In this document: positions 1-7,571 of the stretch, in pieces | Layout of the letters: each line of letters starts with the position of its first letter | Position numbering within the stretch: position 1 is the stretch's first letter | Origin: Flavobacteriales bacterium | GTDB lineage: Bacteria; Bacteroidota; Bacteroidia; Flavobacteriales_F; PHOS-HE28 | Assembly: GCA_026129465.1 (NCBI GenBank) | Contig: JAHCIA010000001.1 | Coordinates: 1,373,964 to 1,437,963, forward strand | Direction: 5' to 3' | DNA length: 64,000 nt | Position numbers and translations under genes: made by a program | Notes under the pieces: generated by a model | Seen by the model: only the letters and a program-made list of their open reading frames with translations | Told to the model about the DNA's origin: nothing | The model's database searches: none

Positions 1-96
1 GACCGCCTGAACTTCCGCGAGGACGTGTACCGCCACGATGAGCGGTTGTACCGCGAGCTCTTCGCCGTGGGCATGCCGCTGCAAGCCGCACGTTGA
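1..96 (+). CDS. C-terminal fragment of an unidentified protein (cut by window edge)
   Basis: An open frame runs in from the left edge and ends at a TGA at 94-96, giving 31 residues that finish MPLQAAR. The fragment is rich in charged and aromatic residues (RLNFRED, YRHDERLYREL) and looks like the end of a soluble enzyme. It is too short to assign. It converges on the next gene with a gap of only 6 nt. Confidence 0.6.
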   Translation, partial: DRLNFREDVYRHDERLYRELFAVGMPLQAAR

Positions 97-102
97 TCGG
101 CG

Positions 103-1518
103 CTACTCCCCCGCCACCACGATCCGCAGGTCCCGATCGCCCAGCCAGGCGGCGAGTCCGCGGTTCATCCAGTGCCCCGGGTCTGGGCCGGCGTCCAAGG
201 GTGCCAGGCTGAGCGGCACATCGTACAGCGCTGGCACCACCACTTGCTCTGCGCCTCTGGCCATCCCCTCCCTGATCAAGGCATAGCGCTCCCGCATCCG
301 CATGTCGTAGCGCACAGCCCTCCCGGAGAAGAGATCGTCCGTCACGCGCCTGTCGTTGCCGGCATAGCTCAACAGCGCGATGGCCAGCATCAGCAGGACC
401 CTCCTGCCCCATGCCCTTGACAGGGGAAGCCGCCAGCCACGGCATTGGACCACCTGCGCATCGAGTGCGCCCACGGTGAGCAGCCAGAGCGGGACAAAGA
501 AGAAGAGCGCCACGTTCACGGTGCGGTGCTGGCCCAGCAGGCCGGTGGTCCAATACGGCAGCGCCATCACCAGGAAGAGCATTCCGAAGGTGATGAGCGA
601 CCAATGCCGGACGGGGATGGCGAGCAGCGACGCGAGATCCCGTGAACGCGAGGCGAGATCGCGGATGGCGGGCATGACAAGCAGCGTGGCCACGAGCATG
701 ATCGGTGAAAAGACCCACGCCGACCCGAACCGTCCGGTCTGTAGCGTGGACCACACGCCCGTGAGGAAGGGATCGTGGCGCGCGGGAAAGTGCGCTTCGC
801 GAACCGCATTGCCCGGTGCTGCGGCCATCATCGCGCCAGCCAGCACCGCGATGGAAAGCAGCGCCACGGAAAGCGCATGCGCACGTGCGCCCGATCGCCA
901 GCCCATCAGGATCAGCAGGGTATGGAAGGCCACGACCAGCATCATGGACACCTCGTTGGCACCGGCGATGAACAGGAGGGTGGCGATACCCAGCGCCGTC
1001 CACAACGAACGTCGCCGCGTGGCGCGGCGCATCCGTATGACCGCCGCCACATGGACCAGCATCAGGGCACTGGCCGCTTGGTACGTGACCGCGCCGGTGT
1101 ACCAGTGGATGCCCTGGCCCAGATGCGGCATCAGGTTCAAGTAGATGGAAGTGAAACCCAATGCGCCCAGCCACATGCGTGTGCTGTCCGTCGCATCCTT
1201 CAGCATGGTGCGCAGCAGGAAGAAGGCCGAGCAGATGGTGAGGAGGATGAAGAACACGGGCATGGCCCGGTACCACCCCAGCGATGGTGCCGGTGCCCAG
1301 GTGAGCGGACCACGGAGCACGGCGGGATTGGTGGACCAGCGGCCGTTCCAGGTGCGGTACTCCACCACGAGTCTTTCCGCGAGCGGACCCTCCATGCCCA
1401 CGGCGGCGTAGTTCAGATCGTCCGCATAAGGATGGATGAAGCTGGCGAGCCAGGCCTGGCGTGCCAGTAACACGAGCAATACCAGCAGCAGGAGGCGGTC
1501 GGTGCGGCGGGTGTCCAT
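103..1518 (-). CDS. Polytopic membrane protein, DUF6056-like / glycosyltransferase-C-like
   Basis: A 471-residue integral membrane protein with about ten hydrophobic segments, beginning with a run of Leu/Val directly after MDTRRTDR. The first periplasmic loop holds PYADDLNYA and W-N-G-R-W, which resembles the DUF6056/PMT-type loop of lipid-linked sugar transferases. That family call is inferred from overall pattern only. I chose the ATG at 1518, 25 nt after the stop of the upstream glycosyltransferase. An upstream start at 1590 would overlap that gene and add a non-hydrophobic leader. Co-transcription with the GT2 enzyme suggests a pair that makes and then uses a polyprenyl-phosphate sugar to modify an envelope glycan or protein. 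Confidence 0.75.
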   Translation of the reverse strand: MDTRRTDRLLLLVLLVLLARQAWLASFIHPYADDLNYAAVGMEGPLAERLVVEYRTWNGRWSTNPAVLRGPLTWAPAPSLGWYRAMPVFFILLTICSAFFLLRTMLKDATDSTRMWLGALGFTSIYLNLMPHLGQGIHWYTGAVTYQAASALMLVHVAAVIRMRRATRRRSLWTALGIATLLFIAGANEVSMMLVVAFHTLLILMGWRSGARAHALSVALLSIAVLAGAMMAAAPGNAVREAHFPARHDPFLTGVWSTLQTGRFGSAWVFSPIMLVATLLVMPAIRDLASRSRDLASLLAIPVRHWSLITFGMLFLVMALPYWTTGLLGQHRTVNVALFFFVPLWLLTVGALDAQVVQCRGWRLPLSRAWGRRVLLMLAIALLSYAGNDRRVTDDLFSGRAVRYDMRMRERYALIREGMARGAEQVVVPALYDVPLSLAPLDAGPDPGHWMNRGLAAWLGDRDLRIVVAGE

Positions 1519-1543
1519 GCTTGGCGCGATGGCGCGGGCGGCC

Positions 1544-2500
1544 TCAACAGCCGAGTCGTTCGCGCACCCGGTAGCGGTTGCGGTCGGCACTGTTGCGCCC
1601 CACGAGTTCGGCCACGAAGCCGGCGGTGAACAACTGCACGCCGATGATCATGGCGGTGAGGGCCACGAAGAACAGCGCCTGGTCGGCCACGAGGGGCGCG
1701 GGGCGCTCCAGCACGAAGAGGTGCCAGAGCTTGCTGCCCACCAGCCAGGCCGCCGCGGTGAGGCCGAAGACGAACATCACCGTGCCCCAAGCGCCGAAGA
1801 AGTGCATGGGCCGCTTGCCGAAGCGCGCGATGAAGCTGATGGTGAGCAGGTCCAGGAAGCCGTTGATGAAGCGGTCGAAGCCGAACTTGCTCTTGCCGAA
1901 ACGCCGGGGATGATGGCGTACCACCTTCTCCCCTATCCGGCGATAGCCCTCCTTGTGCACGATGAAGGGGATGTAACGATGCATTTCGCCGAAGACCTCG
2001 ATGCTTTTCACCACCTCGCCGCGATAGGCCTTCAGCCCGCAGTTGAAGTCGTGCAGCTTCAGACCGCTGGCCCGCCGGATGGTCCAGTTGAAGAGTTTGG
2101 TGGGAATGGTCTTGGTGATGGGATCGAAGCGCTTCTTCTTCCACCCGCTCACCAGGTCGTAGCCCTCATCGGCGATCATGGCATAGAGGGCGGGCAGCTC
2201 CTCGGGGTCGTCCTGGAGGTCGGCGTCCATGGTGATCACCACTTGGCCCTGCGTGGCGCGGAAGCCCTCGTTCAGGGCGGGGCTCTTGCCGTAGTTGCGG
2301 CCGAAGCGGATGCCCTTCACGCGCCCATCGGCCCTGGCCAGACGTTGGATCTCCTCCCACGAACCGTCGGTGCTGCCATCGTCAACCAGGATGACCTCGT
2401 AGGTGCGGCCCATGGCACCGATCACCGCATGCAGGCGCTCCACCAAAGGGGCCAGCGACTCCCGCTCGTTGAGCAGGGGGATGACGACGGAGAGGTCCAT
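1544..2500 (-). CDS. Family 2 glycosyltransferase, DPM1/GtrB type with two C-terminal membrane helices
   Basis: The 318-residue protein starts MDLSVVIPLLNERESL, the usual start of polyprenyl-phosphate glycosyltransferases. It has the nucleotide-binding motif DDGSTDGSW near residue 40 and the metal-binding MDADLQDDPEE near residue 90. Two hydrophobic helices follow after about residue 230, as in GtrB, ArnC and DPM1-like enzymes that move a sugar from a nucleotide donor to undecaprenyl phosphate at the inner membrane. The frame stays open upstream, but the conserved N-terminus fixes the ATG at 2500. A -7 box lies 4 nt ahead of it. The membrane protein downstream is probably the enzyme that uses the product. 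Sugar specificity cannot be read from the sequence. Confidence 0.9.
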   Translation of the reverse strand: MDLSVVIPLLNERESLAPLVERLHAVIGAMGRTYEVILVDDGSTDGSWEEIQRLARADGRVKGIRFGRNYGKSPALNEGFRATQGQVVITMDADLQDDPEELPALYAMIADEGYDLVSGWKKKRFDPITKTIPTKLFNWTIRRASGLKLHDFNCGLKAYRGEVVKSIEVFGEMHRYIPFIVHKEGYRRIGEKVVRHHPRRFGKSKFGFDRFINGFLDLLTISFIARFGKRPMHFFGAWGTVMFVFGLTAAAWLVGSKLWHLFVLERPAPLVADQALFFVALTAMIIGVQLFTAGFVAELVGRNSADRNRYRVRERLGC

Positions 2501-2504
2501 GATG

Positions 2505-2512
2505 CAAGGATA
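2505..2512 (-). promoter_or_regulatory. Bacteroidota -7 box (TATCCTTG) of the glycosyltransferase gene
   Basis: Read on the minus strand this matches TAnnTTTG with one change. It ends 4 nt before the ATG at 2500, so the transcript would start at or almost at the start codon (leaderless). Confidence 0.5.
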
Positions 2513-2560
2513 CGGGGCAGGTCCCGCACATGGCACCGGAGCCCGGCAGCGCATTCTCCC

Positions 2561-2568
2561 TACCTTTG
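2561..2568 (+). promoter_or_regulatory. Bacteroidota -7 box (TACCTTTG) of the SRP RNA gene
   Basis: An exact match to TAnnTTTG, ending 4 nt before the first paired base of the SRP RNA at 2573. The spacing is right for an RNA whose 5' end is the base of its terminal helix. Confidence 0.75.
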
Positions 2569-2572
2569 GCCC

Positions 2573-2669
2573 GGGGCAAGTCCCGTACGACCAGCTCCCG
2601 CTGAATCCCCCAGGTCCGGAAGGAAGCAAGGGCAGGCGGTCGAGCGGTGCGATGCGGGTCGCTTGCCCC
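2573..2669 (+). ncRNA. ffs: Small bacterial signal recognition particle RNA (4.5S RNA)
   Basis: This RNA of about 97 nt binds Ffh and targets nascent membrane proteins to the Sec translocon. The conserved apical core GGTCCGGAAGGAAGCA lies at 2613-2628. The first eight bases, GGGGCAAG (2573-2580), pair perfectly with CTTGCCCC (2662-2669), closing the single long hairpin. A run of seven T at 2672-2678 follows directly and makes an intrinsic terminator. An exact -7 promoter box lies just upstream. No protein-coding gene is expected here, although unrelated open frames cross it on both strands. Exact ends are set by pairing and could move by a few bases. Confidence 0.93.
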
Positions 2670-2769
2670 ACTTTTTTTGCCCCTGCGCCTGGTCTTTCGC
2701 CCAACCTTTCCAGCTTAGATTACTGTCCGCCGATCGCCGTGATATCCGTCGATCCGATCGGCCGGACGG

Positions 2770-5700
2770 ATGCTCCTCAACACCCACAGCTGGTTCAGCC
2801 TGAACCACGGCGTGCTCTCGCCCGAGCAGGTGCTGCAGGAGGCGCACGCGCTGGGGGTGCAACAGGTGGCGCTCACGGACATCAACTGCACGGCGGGGTG
2901 GAGCGACTTCTTCCGGCTGGCGGACAAGCACAAGGTGCGGCCGCTGGCGGGGATCGAGTTCAAGGCCGGGCCGCGCACGCTGTACATCGGCATCGCGCGG
3001 AACAATAAGGGCGTGCACCAACTGGCGGGACTGCTCACGGACCATCTACTGGACGGCGCGGACCTGCCGGAGCGCGCACCCGAACTGGACGAGGCCTTCA
3101 TCATCTATCCCTTCGGTGCGGCGCATGTGCCGGAGAAGCTGCGGCCGAACGAGTACATCGGTGTGCGGCCGGGCGATGTGAACCGCCTGCGCTTCTCGCC
3201 TTGGATGAAGCGGAAGGAGAAACTGCTCGCCCTCGTCACGGCCACCTTCCGCAGCGATGAGCAGCTCGCCAAGCGCGACTTCAACGTGCACCGCCTGAAG
3301 CGCGCCGTGGACACCAACACGCTGTTGAGCACCACCCCGCCGGAGCATGTCTCCCCCGCCACGCACCGCTTCCTGAACGAGGAGCAGCTGTGCGCCGCCT
3401 TCGCCGATGTGCCCGAACTGGTGTGGAACACGCGCCGCCTGATGGACCAATGCGATGTGCACTTCGCCCACGGCAAGAGCAAGAACCGAAGGACGTGGAG
3501 CGATGACGCCTCAGCTGATCTTGATCTGCTTCGAACCGAAACTCAGGCCGGCCTGCTTCGCCGCTATCCATCGCCCCCTCAAAAGGTGATCGACCGCGTG
3601 GAGCGTGAGCTGACGGTGATCGCGCAGAAGGATTTCGTGAGCTACTTCCTGATCAACTGGGACCTGGTGCAGTTCGCCAAGCGGAAGGGCTTCTTCCACG
3701 TGGGGCGCGGCAGCGGGGCCAACAGCCTGGTGGCCTACTGCCTGGGCATCACCGATGTGGACCCGATCGAGCTGGACCTCTACTTCGAGCGCTTCATCAA
3801 CCCCAGCCGCAGCAGCCCGCCGGACTTCGACCTGGACTTCAGTTGGAAGGACCGCGACCAGGTGACGCAGTACCTCTTCGACACCTATGGTGCGCAACGC
3901 AGGGTGGCGCTGCTGGCCACCTACAGCACCTACCAGTACCGCGCGGTGATCCGCGAGCTGGGCAAGGTGTTCGGACTGCCACCGCACGAGATCGACGCGC
4001 TGGCCGAGGGCGACACGGGCCGATCGGTGTGGATCGGGCGCCATGCGAACGCGGGGCCGCAGAAGCAACTGGCCACGCTGTCACAGAACGACCACATCGC
4101 ACAGAGCATCCTGCGGTACAGCACCTACTTCCACGAGCATCCGCACCACCTGAGCATCCACGTGGGCGGCGTGCTGATCAGCGAGAAGCCCCTCACCCAC
4201 TACACCGCGCTGCACCTGCCGCCGAAGGGCTTCGCCACCACGCAGTTCAGCATGCTGGAGGCCGAGGACCTGGGGCTGTACAAGTTCGACATCCTGAGCC
4301 AGCGCGGGCTGGGGCATATACGGGATGCGGTGGAGCTGGTGGGAGGAGTTGTCGGTTGTCAGTTGTCAATTGCCGGGGAGCGTGCCTGCGCACAAAGCCC
4401 GCGCACAATAGTGTCGGCGAACAAGCCAGCGCCAGAGAGTGCCCAACCGCGCGAAGGGCCGTGCGACCGGACAACCGACAACGGACAACTGACAACCGCG
4501 ATCGACATCCACGCCATTGAACGCTTCAAGCACGATCCGCGCATCAACGAACTGCTGCGCACCGGCGACACGATCGGCTGCTTCTACGTGGAGAGCCCGG
4601 CCATGCGCATGCTGCTGAAGAAGCTGGGCGTGCAGGACTACCCCACGTTGGTGGCGGCGAGCAGCATCATCCGTCCGGGCGTGGCGCAGAGCGGCATGAT
4701 GCGCGAGTACATCCTGCGGCACCGCGATCCCGAGCGGCGCAAGCAGGCGCACCCCGCGATGCTGCAGATCATGCCCGACACCTACGGCGTGATGGTGTAC
4801 CAGGAGGACGTGATCAAGGTGGCGCACCTGTATGCGGGGCTCACGCTGGCCGAGGCCGACATCCTGCGGCGGGGCATGAGCGGCAAGTACCGCAGCCGCG
4901 AGGAGTTCCAGCGCGTGAAGGACCGCTTCTTCGGCAACTGCAGGGCGAAGGGTTACCCCGATGCGGAGGTGGCCGAGATCTGGCGGCAGATCGAGAGCTT
5001 CGCGGGGTACAGCTTCGCCAAAGGCCACAGCGCCAGCTACGCCGTGGAGAGCTACCAGAGCCTGTACCTGAAGGCCTACCACCCGCTGGAATTCATGGTG
5101 GCCGTGGCGAACAATTTCGGTGGCTTCTACCATACCGAGTTCTACCTGCACGAGGCGAAACGGGCAGGGGCGGTGGTGGAGGCGCCGTGCGTGAACCGGA
5201 GCGGGGAGTTGTGTGCGTTGCAGGGAGTGGCGAGTGATGAGTGGCGAGTGGCGAGTGGAACGCACCCACGCCACTCGCCACTCGATACTCGCTACTCGCC
5301 ACTCATCTTCCTCGGTCTCCACAACATCAAGTCCCTCGACACCGCCACCGCCGACCGCATCCTGCATGAACGCCGCCGCCACGGCCCCTACACCGGCCTG
5401 CCCGACCTGCTGCACCGTGTGCCCATCGGCGTGGAACAGGCGCGTACGCTGATCCGCGTGGGAGCCCTGCGCTTCACGGGGAAGAGCAAACCGCAACTGC
5501 TGTGGGACCTCACGCTGCTGCACCCGGGATCGAAGATCACCGAGCGGGGTGCGGACCTCTTCATCACCAAGCCGCCGGAGACCAGATTGCCCACCCTGGA
5601 GCACTTCGACCTGAGCGATGCCTACGATGAGTTGGAGCTGCTGGGCTTCCCGTTGTGCGATCCGTTCCTGCTGGTGGAGGGGGGCTCCGTTGTCAGTTGT

Positions 5701-6114
5701 CCGTTGTCGGTCGTCGGGAGTGATGGCACATCCTCTACGGCAAGCCCACCTTCCGTCATCAGCGATCGGTCCGGTGGACGGACAACCGACAACCAACGAC
5801 CAACGACCATCCTTGCCCGGGACATGCCCCGCCACATCGGCCGCACGGTGACCATGCTCGGCTATGTGGTGCACGTGAAGCCCACCCGCACCATGGCCGG
5901 TGACCGCATGAGCTTCGGCTGCTTCATCGACCAGGAAGGGGATTTCTGGGACAGCACGCAGTTCCCCGCCGTGGAGGCGAAGTACCCCTTCCGGGGGCGC
6001 GGGGTATATCGCCTCACAGGCAAGGTGGAGGAGGAATTCGGGCATTGTTCCCTGAGTGTGCGGCACGTGGAGAAGCTACCCTGGAAACAGGATCCGCGTT
6101 ACGGCGCACAATAA
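2770..6114 (+). CDS. dnaE: DNA polymerase III alpha-type subunit (short Bacteroidota DnaE paralogue) with three in-frame repeat insertions
   Basis: A C-family replicative or translesion DNA polymerase of 1114 residues. An N-terminal PHP-like domain begins LLNTHSWFSLNHGVLS. The palm carries the catalytic aspartates in PDFDLDF (D354 and D356 by alignment to E. coli D401/D403) and a third in KFDILSQRGLG (D507). Fingers, helix-hairpin-helix and an OB fold near 1025-1095 follow. The protein ends there, with no tau-binding tail, like the second shorter DnaE of Bacteroidota. The frame contains three palindromic repeat elements (residues about 527-576, 819-845 and 974-1013) that add about 116 residues absent from the conserved motifs. 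The frame stays open through all of them, so the protein is probably still made. No ImuA/ImuB partner is adjacent. Confidence 0.9.
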   Translation: MLLNTHSWFSLNHGVLSPEQVLQEAHALGVQQVALTDINCTAGWSDFFRLADKHKVRPLAGIEFKAGPRTLYIGIARNNKGVHQLAGLLTDHLLDGADLPERAPELDEAFIIYPFGAAHVPEKLRPNEYIGVRPGDVNRLRFSPWMKRKEKLLALVTATFRSDEQLAKRDFNVHRLKRAVDTNTLLSTTPPEHVSPATHRFLNEEQLCAAFADVPELVWNTRRLMDQCDVHFAHGKSKNRRTWSDDASADLDLLRTETQAGLLRRYPSPPQKVIDRVERELTVIAQKDFVSYFLINWDLVQFAKRKGFFHVGRGSGANSLVAYCLGITDVDPIELDLYFERFINPSRSSPPDFDLDFSWKDRDQVTQYLFDTYGAQRRVALLATYSTYQYRAVIRELGKVFGLPPHEIDALAEGDTGRSVWIGRHANAGPQKQLATLSQNDHIAQSILRYSTYFHEHPHHLSIHVGGVLISEKPLTHYTALHLPPKGFATTQFSMLEAEDLGLYKFDILSQRGLGHIRDAVELVGGVVGCQLSIAGERACAQSPRTIVSANKPAPESAQPREGPCDRTTDNGQLTTAIDIHAIERFKHDPRINELLRTGDTIGCFYVESPAMRMLLKKLGVQDYPTLVAASSIIRPGVAQSGMMREYILRHRDPERRKQAHPAMLQIMPDTYGVMVYQEDVIKVAHLYAGLTLAEADILRRGMSGKYRSREEFQRVKDRFFGNCRAKGYPDAEVAEIWRQIESFAGYSFAKGHSASYAVESYQSLYLKAYHPLEFMVAVANNFGGFYHTEFYLHEAKRAGAVVEAPCVNRSGELCALQGVASDEWRVASGTHPRHSPLDTRYSPLIFLGLHNIKSLDTATADRILHERRRHGPYTGLPDLLHRVPIGVEQARTLIRVGALRFTGKSKPQLLWDLTLLHPGSKITERGADLFITKPPETRLPTLEHFDLSDAYDELELLGFPLCDPFLLVEGGSVVSCPLSVVGSDGTSSTASPPSVISDRSGGRTTDNQRPTTILARDMPRHIGRTVTMLGYVVHVKPTRTMAGDRMSFGCFIDQEGDFWDSTQFPAVEAKYPFRGRGVYRLTGKVEEEFGHCSLSVRHVEKLPWKQDPRYGAQ
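4348..4496 (+). repeat. In-frame palindromic heptamer-repeat element A1 inside dnaE
   Basis: The left arm is four tandem 7-mers of type GTTGTCG/GTTGTCA (4348-4375). The right arm is four complementary-type 7-mers, GGACAAC, CGACAAC, GGACAAC and TGACAAC (4469-4496). A loop of about 93 nt with its own GC-rich inverted segments separates them. The element is translated without a stop (V-V-G-C-Q-L-S at the left, T-T-D-N-G-Q-L-T-T at the right). It interrupts the polymerase between the catalytic D507 region and the conserved AIERFKHDPRINELL block. Confidence 0.85.
5225..5304 (+). repeat. In-frame palindromic heptamer-repeat element B inside dnaE
   Basis: An 80-nt element with exact architecture: five 7-mers of type GAGTGGC (5225-5259), a 10-nt loop, then five 7-mers of type GCCACTC (5270-5304). 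The unit differs from elements A1 and A3. It is read through as V-A-S-D-E-W-R-V-A-S at the left arm and H-S-P-L-D-T-R-Y-S-P-L at the right. It sits between the conserved CVNRS and IFLGLHNIKSL segments of the polymerase, probably a surface loop. Confidence 0.9.
5689..5807 (+). repeat. In-frame palindromic heptamer-repeat element A3 inside dnaE
   Basis: This has the same unit family as element A1. The left arm is GTTGTCA, GTTGTCC, GTTGTCG, GTCGTCG (5689-5716). The right arm is GGACAAC, CGACAAC, CAACGAC, CAACGAC (5780-5807). A middle of about 63 nt lies between. It starts in the same codon phase as A1, so its left arm is also translated V-V-S-C-P-L-S. It sits just before the OB-fold domain of the polymerase. 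Confidence 0.85.
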
Positions 6115-6120
6115 CGCCCA

Positions 6121-6128
6121 TAACTTCG
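6121..6128 (+). promoter_or_regulatory. Probable -7 box (TAACTTCG) for the cupredoxin gene
   Basis: TAnnTTTG with one mismatch, 7 nt after the dnaE stop and 63 nt ahead of the ATG at 6192. This is the only good box in the short gap. Confidence 0.4.
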
Positions 6129-6191
6129 TCCTCAGGCAGCGGAACCGCTTCGAGGATCGTCTTCGTCCCGTACCCACACAACCCCGTCACC

Positions 6192-6782
6192 ATGCGCCAA
6201 CTGTACACCCTCTTCCTGCTCACCGCCGTTTGCACGGCCCAGGCCCAAAGCATCACCACCACCAACGCCAACACCTTCGTGCCCGACCTGCTCACCGTGG
6301 AACAGGGCACGGACATCGGCATCACCGTGGGTGCCGGGCACACCATGACCGAAGTGAGCGAGGCCACTTGGAACGCCAACGGCAACGCCTCCAACGGCGG
6401 CTTCAACTTCAGCTTCGGGAACCACACGCTCAATCTGGCCACTCCCGGCACGTACTACTACGTGTGCCAGCCGCACGCCATCGTGGGCATGAAGGGCCGC
6501 ATCATCGTGGAAGCCAGCACGGGCGTGGAGGAGACCACCGAGAGCGGCGTGTTCCACATCTTCCCCAATCCGGCCAGCGAAGGGATCACCATCACCGTGG
6601 GCGCGCAGGCCGGAATGCTGCTGCGCATCATCGATGCCCAAGGCAAGGAGGTGCTGGCGAAGCGGCTGAGTGGATCGGACACCATCGGCATTTCGCATCT
6701 CGCCAAGGGCACCTACACCGCCCTGCTGCACGACCAACAGGGAAGCGCGGTGGCCCGCAGGCCGCTGACGATCACACGCTGA
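6192..6782 (+). CDS. Secreted plastocyanin/pseudoazurin-like blue copper protein with T9SS sorting domain
   Basis: A 196-residue exported protein. A signal peptide (MRQLYTLFLLTAVCTAQAQ) is followed by one cupredoxin domain. Type I copper ligands are visible: His in GAGHTMTE, and the C-terminal cluster YYYVCQPHAIVGM, which fits C-x2-H-x4-M as in pseudoazurin. A T9SS type A sorting domain starts at VFHIFPNPASEG and ends LTITR, so the protein should be released or anchored outside the outer membrane. I took the ATG at 6192 because the signal peptide starts there. The open frame upstream overlaps dnaE. It may be a surface electron carrier or copper-binding protein, but no partner oxidase or reductase is nearby. 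Confidence 0.88.
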   Translation: MRQLYTLFLLTAVCTAQAQSITTTNANTFVPDLLTVEQGTDIGITVGAGHTMTEVSEATWNANGNASNGGFNFSFGNHTLNLATPGTYYYVCQPHAIVGMKGRIIVEASTGVEETTESGVFHIFPNPASEGITITVGAQAGMLLRIIDAQGKEVLAKRLSGSDTIGISHLAKGTYTALLHDQQGSAVARRPLTITR

Positions 6783-6828
6783 CCGGCGACCGGCACCGCG
6801 AGGGGGAACTACCTTGGCCCGCCAAGGC

Positions 6829-7479
6829 ATGTTCCCCCTCGTCGCATCCGGGCTGTTCCAGTACCTGCTCATCACCATGGCGGGCATCCTGGTGATCGTG
6901 AACCCCCTCACCACGGCCTTCGTGTTCCTGGCGCTGGTGCCGGAAGCCACGGTGGAGGAGCGGCGTGCCATCGCCCGCAGGGCCACGCTCACCGCCACGG
7001 CCGTGCTCATCACCTTCGCCCTGATGGGCGGGGTGATCTTCCATCTCTTCGGCATCACCCTGCACGCCTTCCGCATCGCCGGCGGCATCATCCTTTTCGG
7101 CATCGCCATGGGCATGTTGGGACGGCGAAGCGAACACAAGGGCATCAGCGGCACGGAACGCCACGATGTCTCGATCATCCCCCTGGCCATCCCCTTCATC
7201 AGTGGTCCCGGCAGCATCGCCACGGTGATGATGCTGGTGACCGAAGCCCCCTCCATCCAGCACACCGCCATCGTCTACCTGGCCATCGTGATCACCACGG
7301 TGCTCACCTACTTCGCGTTGGTGAATTCCCGCCATCTCGTGCGCCTCATCGGCGAGACCGGCCGGCAGGTGATCACCCGCATCTTCGGTCTCATTCTCGC
7401 CGTGCTGGCCGTGCAGTTCGTGATCAACGGTATCGTGGACCTGCTGCACGAGCAACTGCCGGGCATGATAGAGCCGTGA
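6829..7479 (+). CDS. MarC-family (UPF0056) integral membrane protein
   Basis: A 216-residue protein with about six membrane helices. It shows the MarC family pattern: I-V-N-P-L-T-T-A-F-V-F-L near the start, R-I-A-G-G-I-I-L-F-G-I-A in the middle and the signature P-L-A-I-P-F-I-S-G-P-G-S-I-A-T. The family's transport substrate is not established, and older links to antibiotic resistance are disputed. A TTG at 6814 would extend it by five residues. I prefer the ATG at 6829 because a -7-like box (TACCTTGG, 6810-6817) overlaps that extension. It converges on the cyclase-fold gene, with a shared terminator between. Confidence 0.85.
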   Translation: MFPLVASGLFQYLLITMAGILVIVNPLTTAFVFLALVPEATVEERRAIARRATLTATAVLITFALMGGVIFHLFGITLHAFRIAGGIILFGIAMGMLGRRSEHKGISGTERHDVSIIPLAIPFISGPGSIATVMMLVTEAPSIQHTAIVYLAIVITTVLTYFALVNSRHLVRLIGETGRQVITRIFGLILAVLAVQFVINGIVDLLHEQLPGMIEP

Positions 7480-7502
7480 GGTCGGTACGGCACCACGAGC
7501 AA

Positions 7503-7555
7503 GGGAGAGGGCGCAAGATCGACCACGGGGATCGCGGCACGCTCGCACCCTCTCC
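7503..7555. terminator. Possible bidirectional terminator hairpin between convergent genes
   Basis: GGGAGAGGG at 7503-7511 pairs with CCCTCTCC at 7548-7555 across a long GC-rich loop, midway between the MarC gene and the minus-strand cyclase-fold gene. There is no strong T run on either side, so the call rests on position and pairing. Confidence 0.35.
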
Positions 7556-7571
7556 GACCCGCTTGCCTCGC

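Noticed and set aside
4348..5807. CRISPR-like array in the dnaE region
   Set aside because: The repeats are 7-mers in inverse arms with no unique spacers and no cas genes nearby.
2770..6114. dnaE as a pseudogene
   Set aside because: All catalytic aspartates, the HhH and the OB domain are intact and the frame is open through all three insertions.
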